From Streptomyces sp. NBC_00178 (GTDB lineage: Bacteria > Actinomycetota > Actinomycetes > Streptomycetales > Streptomycetaceae), in assembly GCF_036206005.1 (NCBI RefSeq), contig NZ_CP108143.1:3486001-3550000 (forward strand): DNA of 64,000 nt, read 5' to 3'. Below are positions 17,043 through 25,730 of this stretch, one piece after another. Position numbers and translations under genes: made by a program. Positions within the stretch are counted from its first letter, which is position 1, and each line of letters begins with the position of its first letter. The notes under the pieces are model-generated. The model was given only the letters and a program-made list of their open reading frames with translations, had not been told where the DNA came from and did not search any database.

Positions 17043-18797
17043 TTACGGCTTGTGGTGTGGGGAGGGGGCGAGGAAGCCGTCCGGGCCGAAAAGGGCAGTT
17101 CGGTTCAGGTAGCGATTGAAGTGGTCGCACGCCGGCTCGCCCAGGTGCAAGCACGCGGGGCATGCGCCGCCATTACGTTCGCAGGCTGGATCCATGGCAC
17201 ACCGGGATTCGGCTCCAGCGATGCTGCCGAGCAGCATGTCTAGATCGTTCTCAAAGACGGCTTGCAGACCGCCGAGAACGAAATCGCCTCGGCTGGCTGC
17301 GAAGACGAAAAATCCATTGTGCCGAGGGATAAGGTATTCACCCAATCCTTCTCGGTCGACACCAGCAAAGACGGCGAGTTGTCGGATAGCCCGGTGCGCG
17401 TAGGAGTGGATGAGGGTGAGAAGGTCCCGGCCGGCAGGTGACGCGTCCTCCGGGTCGCTGAAGCGAGAAGGCGGGGTCACGTGAGCGGCAAGGACAGTGC
17501 GGGCGGTGCGCTCGTCACGTGCTGGCGGTAGCACGTGCTCGCGTTGACGCAAGGCGGTATGAACTAGGAGTGGATCGAGCCGAAAGAACAGCGCCTCAGT
17601 GGATCGTAGGTCAGCATAGATCCGTCGTCCACTCTTTCCCGTAAACAGGCTCAAACGAGATGTACCAGGCTCTCCACCACCTCGCGTATACCCATATACA
17701 GCCTTGAGGACTGGGAAGTCTGTAAACAGATCTACCCCCGAAAGACCAGCGCGCCGCAGAGCTGCGGGATAATCGACTTCATAGCGGGTCCGAACGGCGA
17801 GCGGGGTGACAGGGCTGATGAGGTCGGCGACGCGCTGGCGGGATCCCCTCTCGGTCGCCGCCAAGGCGACATCTACGGCCTCCCGTTCAGCAGCTTCGAT
17901 TTGCACGCTGTGGGCGTTGGCGAGTTCACCGAGGTCTTCCTCGGCACCCAGTTCACCTGCTGCGCCAGCGACAGCGGCCATCTTCTCGGCAACCGCACGG
18001 GTCAGCCCAGCAGCGACGAGCTGGTCGACTAGGGAGGTCTCCGTCTGGCGCCCCGCGCCCGGTTGGGAGTCCTCAAAGCCACCCAAGGCCCAGGTCAAGG
18101 CACGACGCGGTCCCCCAGACTCGGTGACACGACGCATCGCGGCGCGACTAGCTGGGTTAATCTGTGTGAATGCCTGGGGCGTATAAACGCTGGCAGATCG
18201 GTGGACGTTGTAGCGCAGGTACTCGGCGTTCTTGGCCTCGGAGTACCGACGCCCGCAAGGACACTTGCGCCACGCGAAGCCCTTCTGGATTTCCCTCTGG
18301 CACACCGGGCATTCAAAACGGATGCGCGCGGCGTCCATGCTCGACTGATGGGGCATGCGGACCTGTCGGTGCTCCCGGCACAGAGGAATCGATGGTTGTT
18401 CCAGCAGTCCGCAGTCATGGAATCCGACGAAGTGCAGTTGCCGCCAGTGTTTGTTCCCGCACTGGCAGGTCTTGGCGTCGCCGGTCTCAACACGTCGGCA
18501 CGCCCTGCACACCCAAACCAAAGGAAAGCGCTCGACGCGCACTCCCTGTTCGGAATTGACTCCGACAACTTCGACAGGTCCGCCCGCGCGCAGGTAATTG
18601 ACTGCGGTAGCGTCCAAACCGCGGCCCACCCAGCCCTCGAGCTCGGAGATCAGCCGTCCCCTGACGATCGTGTCCTCGACATCAACGGGGCGCGGGTCCT
18701 TCCATTCGGTTGTGCGCCAGATTCCGCCCTTGAGGTCAGCGGTCTGCTGCGGGAGAAAGTTGTAGAGGATCTGGGATCCGCTGCGCTGGTCCTTCAT
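17043..18797 (-). CDS. drmB: DrmB-like DUF1998 protein
   Basis: A 584-aa protein matching DrmB of DISARM anti-phage systems. The C-terminal DUF1998 region is recognisable: LIHSYAHRAIRQLAVFAG, then an R-HNGFFVFA stretch, and the cysteine-rich tail with C-x5-C and CPACLHLGEPACDHFNR near residues 540-565. Two more zinc-like cysteine groups are in the N-terminal half (CRACRR...CQCG and CPVCQ...CPCG). DrmB binds DrmA and together they form the core of DISARM, which loads onto DNA and blocks phage entry. Start 18797 is chosen for the GGGAAGG ribosome site; the frame runs on upstream into drmA without homology. It lies 20 nt after drmA on the same transcript. Confidence 0.85.
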   Translation of the reverse strand: MKDQRSGSQILYNFLPQQTADLKGGIWRTTEWKDPRPVDVEDTIVRGRLISELEGWVGRGLDATAVNYLRAGGPVEVVGVNSEQGVRVERFPLVWVCRACRRVETGDAKTCQCGNKHWRQLHFVGFHDCGLLEQPSIPLCREHRQVRMPHQSSMDAARIRFECPVCQREIQKGFAWRKCPCGRRYSEAKNAEYLRYNVHRSASVYTPQAFTQINPASRAAMRRVTESGGPRRALTWALGGFEDSQPGAGRQTETSLVDQLVAAGLTRAVAEKMAAVAGAAGELGAEEDLGELANAHSVQIEAAEREAVDVALAATERGSRQRVADLISPVTPLAVRTRYEVDYPAALRRAGLSGVDLFTDFPVLKAVYGYTRGGGEPGTSRLSLFTGKSGRRIYADLRSTEALFFRLDPLLVHTALRQREHVLPPARDERTARTVLAAHVTPPSRFSDPEDASPAGRDLLTLIHSYAHRAIRQLAVFAGVDREGLGEYLIPRHNGFFVFAASRGDFVLGGLQAVFENDLDMLLGSIAGAESRCAMDPACERNGGACPACLHLGEPACDHFNRYLNRTALFGPDGFLAPSPHHKP

Positions 18798-18817
18798 CGA
18801 TATGCCTTCCCTGCTGG

Positions 18818-21800
18818 TTAGTCGTCGCTGACGGGGATCTGGGCTTCGACATCGCGCAGGGAACGCATGGGGGCGCGCGCAAGCAGCTGATTGGGCCACT
18901 TGGCTCCGTCTCCGGGGTTCTCGAGGCGCATGAAGTACGTCTCGAGTTGCCGGGACACGTCGGCGAGGGCCAGATGGTGTTGATCGGGGACTCCCAGGGC
19001 GGCGGCGCAAGCGCTGGCCTCCTCCTCGGCGGACAAGCCGGACTGGGTGGTGTACTTGCGGAGCAGGTCTACGGTGGTCAGCCGTCCGCCAGCTGAACGA
19101 GGTTCGTGGACGAACAGACGGCGAGATTCGATTGCCGCGCTGGTAGTCAACTCCAGTACACGCCGGCTGGCGCGTGTGATGGGAATGGGTTCCACGAAGC
19201 GGTCGCCCTGTTCGATGAAGGGCCGGAACTGGGAAAAGATGGCTGAGTCCCGTTCGCGGCCGATCTTGTGAATGACGTAGACCAAGCCGGGATGAGCGCG
19301 TCCTACGCGAGCCGTAGCCTGGATGAACTCCGCAGTTGTCAGTGGCACACCGAGCACCGTCATCACGTTCAGTCGGTCGACGTCCACGCCGTGCGAGATC
19401 ATCGAGGACGCGGTGACGACGTGCAGGCGGTCCAGGAAGTCGGACTCCGGGCCCAATAGGCGCTGTAGGGTTTCGCGAACTTCTTCGAAAGGAGTCTGCC
19501 CTGTGAGTTGGGCAGAGTTGAGTGGGCTGACGGGAACCTGGGTTCCGAGGGAGCGTCGGGCTGCCTCGACATCACGCACGGTATTGCCGTACACGACATG
19601 AGTGCCGTAGAGGTTCAGGAGCATGGGGACGTGGACGAGGTCGACGCCGGCCTGAGCGCAAACGGCATGGGGATCGTCGAGTAGGCGGCGTACGGACTGC
19701 TGGAGGATGGTCGTGGTGCGGTCTGAAACCCACTCGAGTGTGACCCCGCGCGGCCACACCGCGACGAATCTGCGCAGCAGGCGATCCGTCTCACGAGACC
19801 AAAAGGACTCGCTAGCGGAGGGCCCCGGAACCGGGAAGACGCGGCCTCGTCGGTTGTACAGGACCTCAACCTGGCGCTCGAACCCAGTGAGAGTCGCCGA
19901 GGAGGCGACAATTTTCGGAGCTCGGCCTGTGAGTTCCGTCTGCAGGGCGTCCAGCAATGACTCGTAGTGAGAGTCCACCGCGCCAAGGGAGTCCCGGAGC
20001 AGGTGCAGTTCGTCCTGCAATCGGAAAGAGGGGGCGAATCGCGCACGGTCCCGAGCTGCCACAGGGGTGGCGTCACCCGGGCAATCGGGGACCAGACAGC
20101 CGGTTGGCCGTTTGGCTCGCTTCGCGTAAGTGAACCCATGGCCCGGACGGGAACAGCGTCCGGCTGGCCCCTCGAAGAATCCCCGCATGCCTCCCTGCAT
20201 GGCGATCAGTGCGGCCTTGTCCAACGTGCCGATCACGACGGTGGGCAGGAAGCGATAGATCTCCTGGTCGACGACGTACACCGGTAGCGGCTTGCCTTCG
20301 CTGGGGCACCCGGTTGCGACGCACAGGTGGCGCAGGGTCCAGTCACCGCGGTGGAACTTCATGCGGATCTCCTTGGACCCGCAGAACGGGCAAGCGGTAA
20401 GGACCTGGTAACGGTCCGCCATACGAGGTTCGTCCACGTCGATGGGGTTGTAATCGGTTGGCGCGGTAGGGACTTCGTTCGGCGTCGCGCCAGCGCCGAT
20501 GAAGTAGCCCAGGGAAATAGGATCTCCACCGATCGCGCATTCGCGACGCACCAGCTCTGCTGCGGCCAGGGCATCCGCAAAGCGCTGAGTCTGCTGGAGG
20601 GATAGCATGCGTAGCGGGAATCGACTCCAGGCCGTGATGCCTGCGAGCTTCCCGCGCAGCCGATCGTAAAAGGCGGCTAGAACGAGCAGACCGAGATACG
20701 TCTCGGTCTTGCCACCACCGGTGGCGAACCACACGATCTCAACCAGCTGCCAGTCCTCACCTTCATTTGTCAGGGAGGGCAGCACTGAAAGGATGAAACC
20801 GATCTGGAACGGGCGCCAGCCGGCGTAGCGCCCACGGGCCGCACGGCGCATGGCGCGATTCATGAGCTGGAAGGCTTGGCGTAGATCGGCGTCCCGTGCC
20901 AGAACAGCCACGCCCGCACGTAGCCGCTGGAGTTCGGCCGTATGCTCCGCAGCGGCTCCCACGGCTTCTTGAAGCATCTCCGGCTTCCAGGATTCCTCCT
21001 TGGCGCGGTGTTGCAAGGCTTCCGAAGACCAGTGCTCAAGCCCCCATGCCTCGTACGCCTCTACCAGCCGCGCGAGGGTGGCCACTGGCTCTTGGACGAG
21101 CTTCTCGAAGGCCAACGGTAAGAGCCGTGCGTCGGTTCGGTCAAAGGTGTATTCAGGGCGGTATCGATCGACAACCACCTGATCGGTCGTTCTGAGTTCT
21201 CCGGCGGACCGGACATTAACGCCGCAGTTGATGCCGATGGCTGGTAGGCGCCGGTCGTAGCGAAAACTCTCGGGCAGGGATTCGAGCAGGAAGGGAGTGG
21301 TCAACAGATCGAGGACTGTCAGTTCCACCTCGAAGAGATGGCGCTCGCCTCGCTGACGTGAACCCTCAGGCGTGGTGTTCACAAGTTCCACAACGAGCTC
21401 AAGACTGCCGCGCCAAGACTCGTCTGTTACGCGCACTTCCGCACACGAGCCCACCGCCCCCGCGGCATCAAGGGCTTCGGCGATCTGGAGCCCGCCGAAG
21501 GCCGCACCCGCCGCGCCCAACGGGACTTGGATTGGCAAAATTACGTCAATCGACGCCGTCTTCTCCCACTTCTCGCCTCGTCTCTCCGGACCCCGCACCT
21601 GGTTCCAGGCCAGCGCCCGCACGCGCGCCCGCAAGGACCATGGCCCCTCTCCCTCCGGCCGCAACCGCAGGCCAATTGCGCACGGGTCCATGCGCCGCTC
21701 CCTGCGTACTGCGGCTGCCTCACCCTCCGGAGCCAGTCGCCCCAACCAGTAGACCCCGGCAGGGTCTGCGTCCAGGACGTCGTCCCGATCACCCCGGCCC

Positions 21801-21868
21801 TCTGCGGTTACCTGGCTGTCGAGCCAGTCCACGAACCGGCTCTCTGCATCCACTGCGTCCTGCGTCAC
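18818..21868 (-). CDS. drmA: DrmA-like SF2 helicase, DISARM core
   Basis: A 1,016-aa helicase of the DrmA type. Walker A ATGGGKT is at 382-388, the DExH box QDELH at 618-622, SSATLTG near 657-663, and ATARVGR marks motif VI around residue 860. Between Walker A and DExH is a long insert containing zinc-like CPFCG (493-497) and other cysteines, as DrmA proteins have. In DISARM, DrmA with DrmB recognises DNA with free ends and is needed for defence. The GTG start at 21868 overlaps the sigma factor stop as GTGA, so it is translationally coupled to it. No DrmC-like phospholipase D or DrmE gene is next to it, which is unusual for a complete DISARM locus. Confidence 0.87.
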   Translation of the reverse strand: MTQDAVDAESRFVDWLDSQVTAEGRGDRDDVLDADPAGVYWLGRLAPEGEAAAVRRERRMDPCAIGLRLRPEGEGPWSLRARVRALAWNQVRGPERRGEKWEKTASIDVILPIQVPLGAAGAAFGGLQIAEALDAAGAVGSCAEVRVTDESWRGSLELVVELVNTTPEGSRQRGERHLFEVELTVLDLLTTPFLLESLPESFRYDRRLPAIGINCGVNVRSAGELRTTDQVVVDRYRPEYTFDRTDARLLPLAFEKLVQEPVATLARLVEAYEAWGLEHWSSEALQHRAKEESWKPEMLQEAVGAAAEHTAELQRLRAGVAVLARDADLRQAFQLMNRAMRRAARGRYAGWRPFQIGFILSVLPSLTNEGEDWQLVEIVWFATGGGKTETYLGLLVLAAFYDRLRGKLAGITAWSRFPLRMLSLQQTQRFADALAAAELVRRECAIGGDPISLGYFIGAGATPNEVPTAPTDYNPIDVDEPRMADRYQVLTACPFCGSKEIRMKFHRGDWTLRHLCVATGCPSEGKPLPVYVVDQEIYRFLPTVVIGTLDKAALIAMQGGMRGFFEGPAGRCSRPGHGFTYAKRAKRPTGCLVPDCPGDATPVAARDRARFAPSFRLQDELHLLRDSLGAVDSHYESLLDALQTELTGRAPKIVASSATLTGFERQVEVLYNRRGRVFPVPGPSASESFWSRETDRLLRRFVAVWPRGVTLEWVSDRTTTILQQSVRRLLDDPHAVCAQAGVDLVHVPMLLNLYGTHVVYGNTVRDVEAARRSLGTQVPVSPLNSAQLTGQTPFEEVRETLQRLLGPESDFLDRLHVVTASSMISHGVDVDRLNVMTVLGVPLTTAEFIQATARVGRAHPGLVYVIHKIGRERDSAIFSQFRPFIEQGDRFVEPIPITRASRRVLELTTSAAIESRRLFVHEPRSAGGRLTTVDLLRKYTTQSGLSAEEEASACAAALGVPDQHHLALADVSRQLETYFMRLENPGDGAKWPNQLLARAPMRSLRDVEAQIPVSDD

Positions 21869-23022
21869 GCCGCCTCCATTGCCAAGAACTCCAACATCAG
21901 CCGCTTAAGGCGGCAGTTATCCCGGAGACGCTCGAGCAACTTCTTCTCCAGTTGCCGCACCCGTTCACGAGTGCAGCCGAATTCCTTGCCCAGCGCCTGA
22001 AGTGTCATGGGGTCCTCGCCGTCTAGGCCGAACCGCCCCTCCAGTAATCGCGCCAAACGCGGGTCGGTATCCGTGAGAATTTCGCCGATCATCTCAAAGA
22101 TCTGGTCTTTCAAGAGTCGCCGAATAATCTCGTCCTCCGGCCGTTCCACCCTGGATGCAAGTACCAGATCACCGAGCGTGGCACCACCCTCCTCGCCTAC
22201 CGGAATATCCAGGTGGATAACCGGGGCAGAGTAATCCAGCAATGCGCGGACACTCTCCGGCTTCTCCCCCAACCCCTCGGCCAGTTCCGCGACGGTGGCA
22301 GAGCGACCATTTCGCTCCTCGAAGCGGCGCGCGTACTGCTCCACGCGGCGTAGGTCGTCACGGACGTGCACCGGCAAGCGCACCACGGAGCCGGTATTCG
22401 CGATAGCTCGGGTTACCGACTGCCGAACCCACCAACTCGCGTACGTCGAGAACTTGTACCCCATGGCCGGATCAAACTTTTCCGCCGCGCGGTTGAGACC
22501 GAGAACCCCTTCCTGGATCAAATCATCAAGTTCCAGGTCGCCAGCGCTCGGCAGGTAGCGCCTCGCGATGCCGATAGCAAGGCGTACGTTGTGCCGGACC
22601 AGATTTTTTCGAGCTGCCTCGCCGTCACGAATCAGCTCAGCCAAATCACCGGACGCCTCCCAGCCGGCCGCAGACTCTTCCGCCCGCAGGCCCATCTGGA
22701 TGCGTCGCCCCAGTGCCACCTCTTCCTCGGCCGCCAGGATCCGGTGGCGCCCCAACCACTCCGGGTAGGAATCTGGCTGTTCTCGACCACTGAACGCCGT
22801 GGATTTGACGTCCGTCTCGGTCCCGCTGCTGGCCGAAGTGTTGTTCTGCGGCTCTTCGCTCAACACCCTGTGCTCACGCAGGGTGGCCAGGACACGGCCT
22901 AACTGCTGCGGATCGATACCCCGGCGGCTAGCCACCTGCACCACGTGAGTGCGCTCAAGTCGGCCGAGGCGCTCACTGTCCTCCAGCAACGCCTCGACGC
23001 ATGCTTCGATCACGTCTTCCAC
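21865..23022 (-). CDS. Sigma-70 family sigma factor coupled to drmA
   Basis: A RpoD-like sigma factor of about 385 aa. Regions 2.1-2.4 are clear (DLIQEGVLGLNRAAEKFD, then FSTYASWWVRQSVTRAI), region 3 follows, and region 4.2 contains the helix-turn-helix GCTRERVRQLEKKLLERLR. An N-terminal helical part resembles sigma region 1.1. The start is uncertain: GTG 23022 has GGGGAGG about 10 nt upstream, while the frame stays open to TTG 23127, which has no ribosome site. It is the first gene of the sigma-drmA-drmB transcript and overlaps drmA by 4 nt. A primary-type sigma factor inside a DISARM-like operon is unexpected; it could drive the island's own promoters or be a decoy or sensor for phage takeover of RNA polymerase. 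Confidence 0.85.
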   Translation of the reverse strand: MEDVIEACVEALLEDSERLGRLERTHVVQVASRRGIDPQQLGRVLATLREHRVLSEEPQNNTSASSGTETDVKSTAFSGREQPDSYPEWLGRHRILAAEEEVALGRRIQMGLRAEESAAGWEASGDLAELIRDGEAARKNLVRHNVRLAIGIARRYLPSAGDLELDDLIQEGVLGLNRAAEKFDPAMGYKFSTYASWWVRQSVTRAIANTGSVVRLPVHVRDDLRRVEQYARRFEERNGRSATVAELAEGLGEKPESVRALLDYSAPVIHLDIPVGEEGGATLGDLVLASRVERPEDEIIRRLLKDQIFEMIGEILTDTDPRLARLLEGRFGLDGEDPMTLQALGKEFGCTRERVRQLEKKLLERLRDNCRLKRLMLEFLAMEAA

Positions 23023-23680
23023 GCTGAAGACGCCCTCCCCTTGAATTAAAACGAGTTCCCTGGACGCCGAGCGAAGCTGTTCCCCGCCCCCTGAGCCCAG
23101 TGAAATAAAGCTAGGACCGCAGACCAACCGAGCGCAAGCGGAAGTTCCAATTATGGCTACTCAACGCCTTTTAACGTCGACTGCCGGAATGCTACCGAGG
23201 AAGGCCAGTATGAGAGTTAGGACCGACTCGTTGACTCGCCGCCTTCGGGCCGCTAGATTTGCCGCACAGGCTGAAGCCCGACATTAGATCATGCGTTCGA
23301 AAAGTGTCGAATCAACGCCAGCAACCTTCGCCGTGTACGAGCTCGAAGCCGCTCGTCGCATACGGAACTCCCTGCTCACTAACACATTCACTTTTTGCTG
23401 TTCCGCTATCGCGCGTGGCCATAAAGTCCGCGATCGGCGTCCGCCGAGGCCAACTCGCCCTTTGCAGACTTGGGCACTCCCCTCAAAGGCAGGGAGGGCT
23501 CATGTATCTAGCAACGCAGAATGAACGTGGGGTCGGCAGCCATTGGGAGAGGACGCTGGGAGCCATCTGGGAGCCGACCCGCTCCCCGAGCCCCTTCCAG
23601 GCCACGCGACACCAGCCGATACCACTCATCTGACCTGCGAAAACGGCATCGAGATTGGCAGGCTCACTGACCGACCCTCA
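23023..23680. other. Gene-poor island edge
   Basis: About 660 nt with no convincing gene. It is visibly richer in A/T than its surroundings (runs such as TTTTAA and AATTAAAA near 23,040 and 23,170). It must hold the promoter of the sigma-drmA-drmB operon, but no clear -10/-35 pair could be picked. The only sizeable frame, 23259-23633 on the plus strand, has no recognisable domain. Confidence 0.5.
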
Positions 23681-23722
23681 TTCGGGACGAAGAGGTCGTG
23701 GGTTCAAATCCCGCCACCCCGA
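23681..23722 (+). tRNA. tRNA-Pro(CGG) 3' fragment, attachment-site scar
   Basis: This is the 3' part of a proline tRNA. Reading along: anticodon loop TTCGGGA (anticodon CGG, 23684-23686), 3' anticodon stem CGAAG, variable AGGTC, T-stem GTGGG, T-loop TTCAAAT, T-stem CCCGC (with one G-T pair), acceptor CACCCCG and discriminator A. The sequence upstream does not pair with CGAAG, so the 5' half of the tRNA is absent and no tRNA can be made. Such 3' remnants mark one end of an element that integrated into a tRNA gene, with the intact tRNA rebuilt at the far end, here expected left of the window on the plus strand. No integrase gene is in the window. Confidence 0.85.
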
Positions 23723-23735
23723 CAGCTGAAACACC

Positions 23736-23773
23736 AGGTCAGGCGCCCTCTGCAAGCAGAGGGCGCCTGACCT
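23736..23773. terminator. Strong bidirectional terminator
   Basis: A perfect 18-bp inverted repeat (23736-23753 with 23756-23773) with a two-base centre, ending in TTTT on the plus strand. It lies just after the tRNA-Pro fragment and just before the end of the DUF1330 gene, so it would have ended the original tRNA transcript and also ends the minus-strand gene. Confidence 0.85.
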
Positions 23774-23792
23774 TTTCTCGTGTGTGTGCGAG

Positions 23793-24140
23793 CTAGTCGG
23801 CGGGCAGGCCCGCGCGCATCGCCTTCGCGGTGGCGGTCGAGTCGTATCCCTCGGGGACGCCCTCGACCATGATGATGTCGCCCTCGATGTGCCGTGAGCG
23901 CAGGGGGGCGATCGCCTGGTAGGCGGGCGAATCCCACCAGGCCCGCGCCTCGGAGATGCCCGGGAAACCGATCAGGACGACGTGCCCGGGCCAGCTGCCC
24001 TCCTTCACCTCGTGCGGGGTTGCGTGCACCAGGAAGCGGCCCCCGTACGGCTCGAAGGTGCCGGCGATGCGCTCGATGTACTCGATGACCTCCGGGTGGG
24101 GATCGGCTTCCGCGAGGTGGGCTATGGCGTATGCGGGCAT
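23793..24140 (-). CDS. DUF1330 family protein
   Basis: A 115-aa dimeric alpha-beta barrel protein of the DUF1330 family, whose biochemical function is unknown. The sequence has the family order: MPAYAIAHL strand, YIERIAGTFEPYGGRFLVH, then GHVVLIGFPGISEARAWWDSPAYQ. Length is normal for the family. ATG 24140 is preceded by a GGAAGGA ribosome site on the minus strand; the longer upstream frame is not homologous. It is the first core-genome gene to the right of the island scar and is followed by the strong terminator at 23736-23773. It is probably a single-gene transcript. Confidence 0.85.
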   Translation of the reverse strand: MPAYAIAHLAEADPHPEVIEYIERIAGTFEPYGGRFLVHATPHEVKEGSWPGHVVLIGFPGISEARAWWDSPAYQAIAPLRSRHIEGDIIMVEGVPEGYDSTATAKAMRAGLPAD

Positions 24141-24274
24141 GGCGTCCTTCCGGCGGGGCGGGCTTCGTACACCAGGATCATGGCATTCGGTCCGGCCGGG
24201 GTCGACCTGCTTTCCGGGCTGCGGGAACCACGGCCCTCCGGCGCACGAGCCCTCACGGCCGGCCGCACGAACGA

Positions 24275-24332
24275 CGTGTGGGCCCGCCCCCGCCCCCGCC
24301 CGAATGAGGGGGAGCAGGACCGGGCCCACACG
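24275..24332 (-). terminator. Stem-loop after the FMN reductase gene
   Basis: CGTGTGGGCCCG (24275-24286) pairs with CGGGCCCACACG (24321-24332) around a 34-nt G/C-rich loop. It lies downstream of the minus-strand gene ending at 24392. No T tract is present. Confidence 0.5.
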
Positions 24333-24391
24333 AGCCGGTCATGGCTTTTGCGGCGGTGCCGCGTCCTCGGCCGTCGGCGCCGAGGGGTGGA

Positions 24392-24952
24392 TCAGGCGGC
24401 GGCTGCCGCGGCGCCCTGGGCGACCTGGCCGAGCACCTCGGTCAGCGAGGTGACGACCTCGGCGTCGTCCGCCGGGTGGAGCTCCGCGAAGCGGGTCACG
24501 GAGCCCGGGATGGAGAGCTTGACGTCCGCGAGGACGGTCGCACCGGCGACGCCGAGGGCCTTCCGCGCCTCGTCCTGGGCCCACACGCCACCGAACTGGC
24601 CGAAGGCGGTACCGACCACGGCGACCGGCTTGGCGGTCAGGGCGCCGGCGCCGTAGGGACGCGACAGCCAGTCGATGCCGTTCTTCAGGACGGCCGGCAT
24701 CGTGCCGTTGTACTCCGGCGAGAACAGCAGGAACGCGTCGGCCTGACCGGCCGCCTCGCGCAGCCGGGCGGCCGCGGCGGGCACGTCGCCCTCGACGTCG
24801 ATGTCCTCGTTGTAGAACGGGACGTCCGCGAGGCCTTCGTAGAGCACGACCTCGACGCCCTCGGGCGCGTGCTTGGCCGCTGCTTCTGCGAGCTGGCGGT
24901 TGTGGGAGCCGGCGCGGAGGCTGCCGACGAGAGCGAGAATGCGTACAGACAT
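24392..24952 (-). CDS. NADPH-dependent FMN reductase family protein
   Basis: A 186-aa flavodoxin-fold NAD(P)H:FMN or quinone reductase. The FMN-phosphate loop is GSLRAGSHNRQL (residues 10-21), and the active-site loop PEYNGTMPAVLKNGIDWLSR is typical of the family. Such proteins reduce flavins, quinones or azo compounds in the cytoplasm. It is divergent from a TetR gene, and two palindromes in the shared promoter make it the likely regulatory target, probably induced by an electrophile or quinone-like ligand. The C-terminal run of alanines is a harmless tail. Start ATG 24952 fits the conserved opening. Confidence 0.9.
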   Translation of the reverse strand: MSVRILALVGSLRAGSHNRQLAEAAAKHAPEGVEVVLYEGLADVPFYNEDIDVEGDVPAAAARLREAAGQADAFLLFSPEYNGTMPAVLKNGIDWLSRPYGAGALTAKPVAVVGTAFGQFGGVWAQDEARKALGVAGATVLADVKLSIPGSVTRFAELHPADDAEVVTSLTEVLGQVAQGAAAAAA

Positions 24953-24988
24953 GGGGGAAGCTCCTGGGGAGACCGAGACTGCAGAAAT

Positions 24989-25044
24989 AAGCGGACCGTA
25001 GTCCGTTTAGAGTTGTACCACCCTAAGCGGACCACGGTCCACTT
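24989..25044. promoter_or_regulatory. Two TetR-type operators in the divergent promoter
   Basis: Two imperfect palindromes of the same form, AAGCGGACCGTAGTCCGTTT (24989-25008) and AAGCGGACCACGGTCCACTT (25025-25044), 36 nt apart start to start. They share the half-site GCGGAC and lie between the FMN reductase and TetR starts, so the regulator probably represses both genes. Binding is inferred. Confidence 0.75.
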
Positions 25045-25070
25045 CCGTTTCCGGCGCTACCCTTGGAGCC

Positions 25071-25724
25071 ATGACCGCCCTCCTGCCCCCGCTTCCCGGG
25101 CCGCCCGACGCCGGGGAGACGCGCACGAGCCTCACGCTCGCGGCCACAGGGGAGACCGAGCACCTCCGGGCGGACGCGGCGCGCAACCGCACCCTCCTGC
25201 TGGAAGCCGCTTCACGGCTCCTGGCGAAGAGCGGCGCCTCGGACCTCACCATGGAGTCGGTGGCCACCGCGGCAGGGGTCGGCAAGGGCACCGTCTTCCG
25301 GCGCTTCAAGGACCGCACCGGCCTCCTGATCGCACTCCTCGACCACCGCGAGTCACTGCTCCAGGCGACCTTCCTCTCCGGGCCTCCCCCCATGGGGCCC
25401 GACGCCCCGGCCGCCGAGCGGCTGCACGCCTTCGGCCCGGCCGTCATGCGTCACGAGCGGGACCACCACGAGCTCATCCTGGCCTCCCGCAACGATCCCC
25501 TGCGCACCTTCGCCATCCCCGCGTACCGGCTGCGGCTCAGCCACGTCGCGATGCTGGTGCACGGTACGGGCGTGGCCGGGAACCCGGAACTGCTCGCCCA
25601 CTCGCTCCTCGCGACGATCGACACCCCGCTGGTCCACCATCTGACCTGCGAACGCGGCGTGCCGCTCGCACAGTTGGAACAGGGCTGGCACGACCTCATC
25701 ACCCGGCACGGCGTGGCACGCTGA
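25071..25724 (+). CDS. TetR/AcrR family transcriptional regulator
   Basis: A 217-aa one-component regulator. Residues 35-85 form the TetR DNA-binding domain: RNRTLLLEAASRLLAKSGA, then VATAAGVGKGTVFRRFKDR as the helix-turn-helix. The rest is a helical ligand-binding domain of normal length. The first 30 residues are an unstructured, proline-rich tail. It is transcribed away from an FMN reductase gene with two matching palindromes between them, so autorepression and control of the reductase are likely. The ligand is unknown. ATG 25071 follows a TTGGAG ribosome site. Confidence 0.9.
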   Translation: MTALLPPLPGPPDAGETRTSLTLAATGETEHLRADAARNRTLLLEAASRLLAKSGASDLTMESVATAAGVGKGTVFRRFKDRTGLLIALLDHRESLLQATFLSGPPPMGPDAPAAERLHAFGPAVMRHERDHHELILASRNDPLRTFAIPAYRLRLSHVAMLVHGTGVAGNPELLAHSLLATIDTPLVHHLTCERGVPLAQLEQGWHDLITRHGVAR

Positions 25725-25730
25725 GGGGGC

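Noticed and set aside
19336..19358. TTGTCAGTG word inside drmA
   Set aside because: Inside a coding region, with no matching -10 element at the right spacing (AGCACC).
9728..23022. Complete classical DISARM, BREX or Dnd assignment
   Set aside because: No phospholipase D (DrmC), PglX/PglZ or Dnd proteins are present, so the locus does not fit those named systems in full.
23259..23633. 124-aa plus-strand frame at the island edge
   Set aside because: No ribosome site, no domain, and low-complexity composition; more likely a remnant or chance frame.
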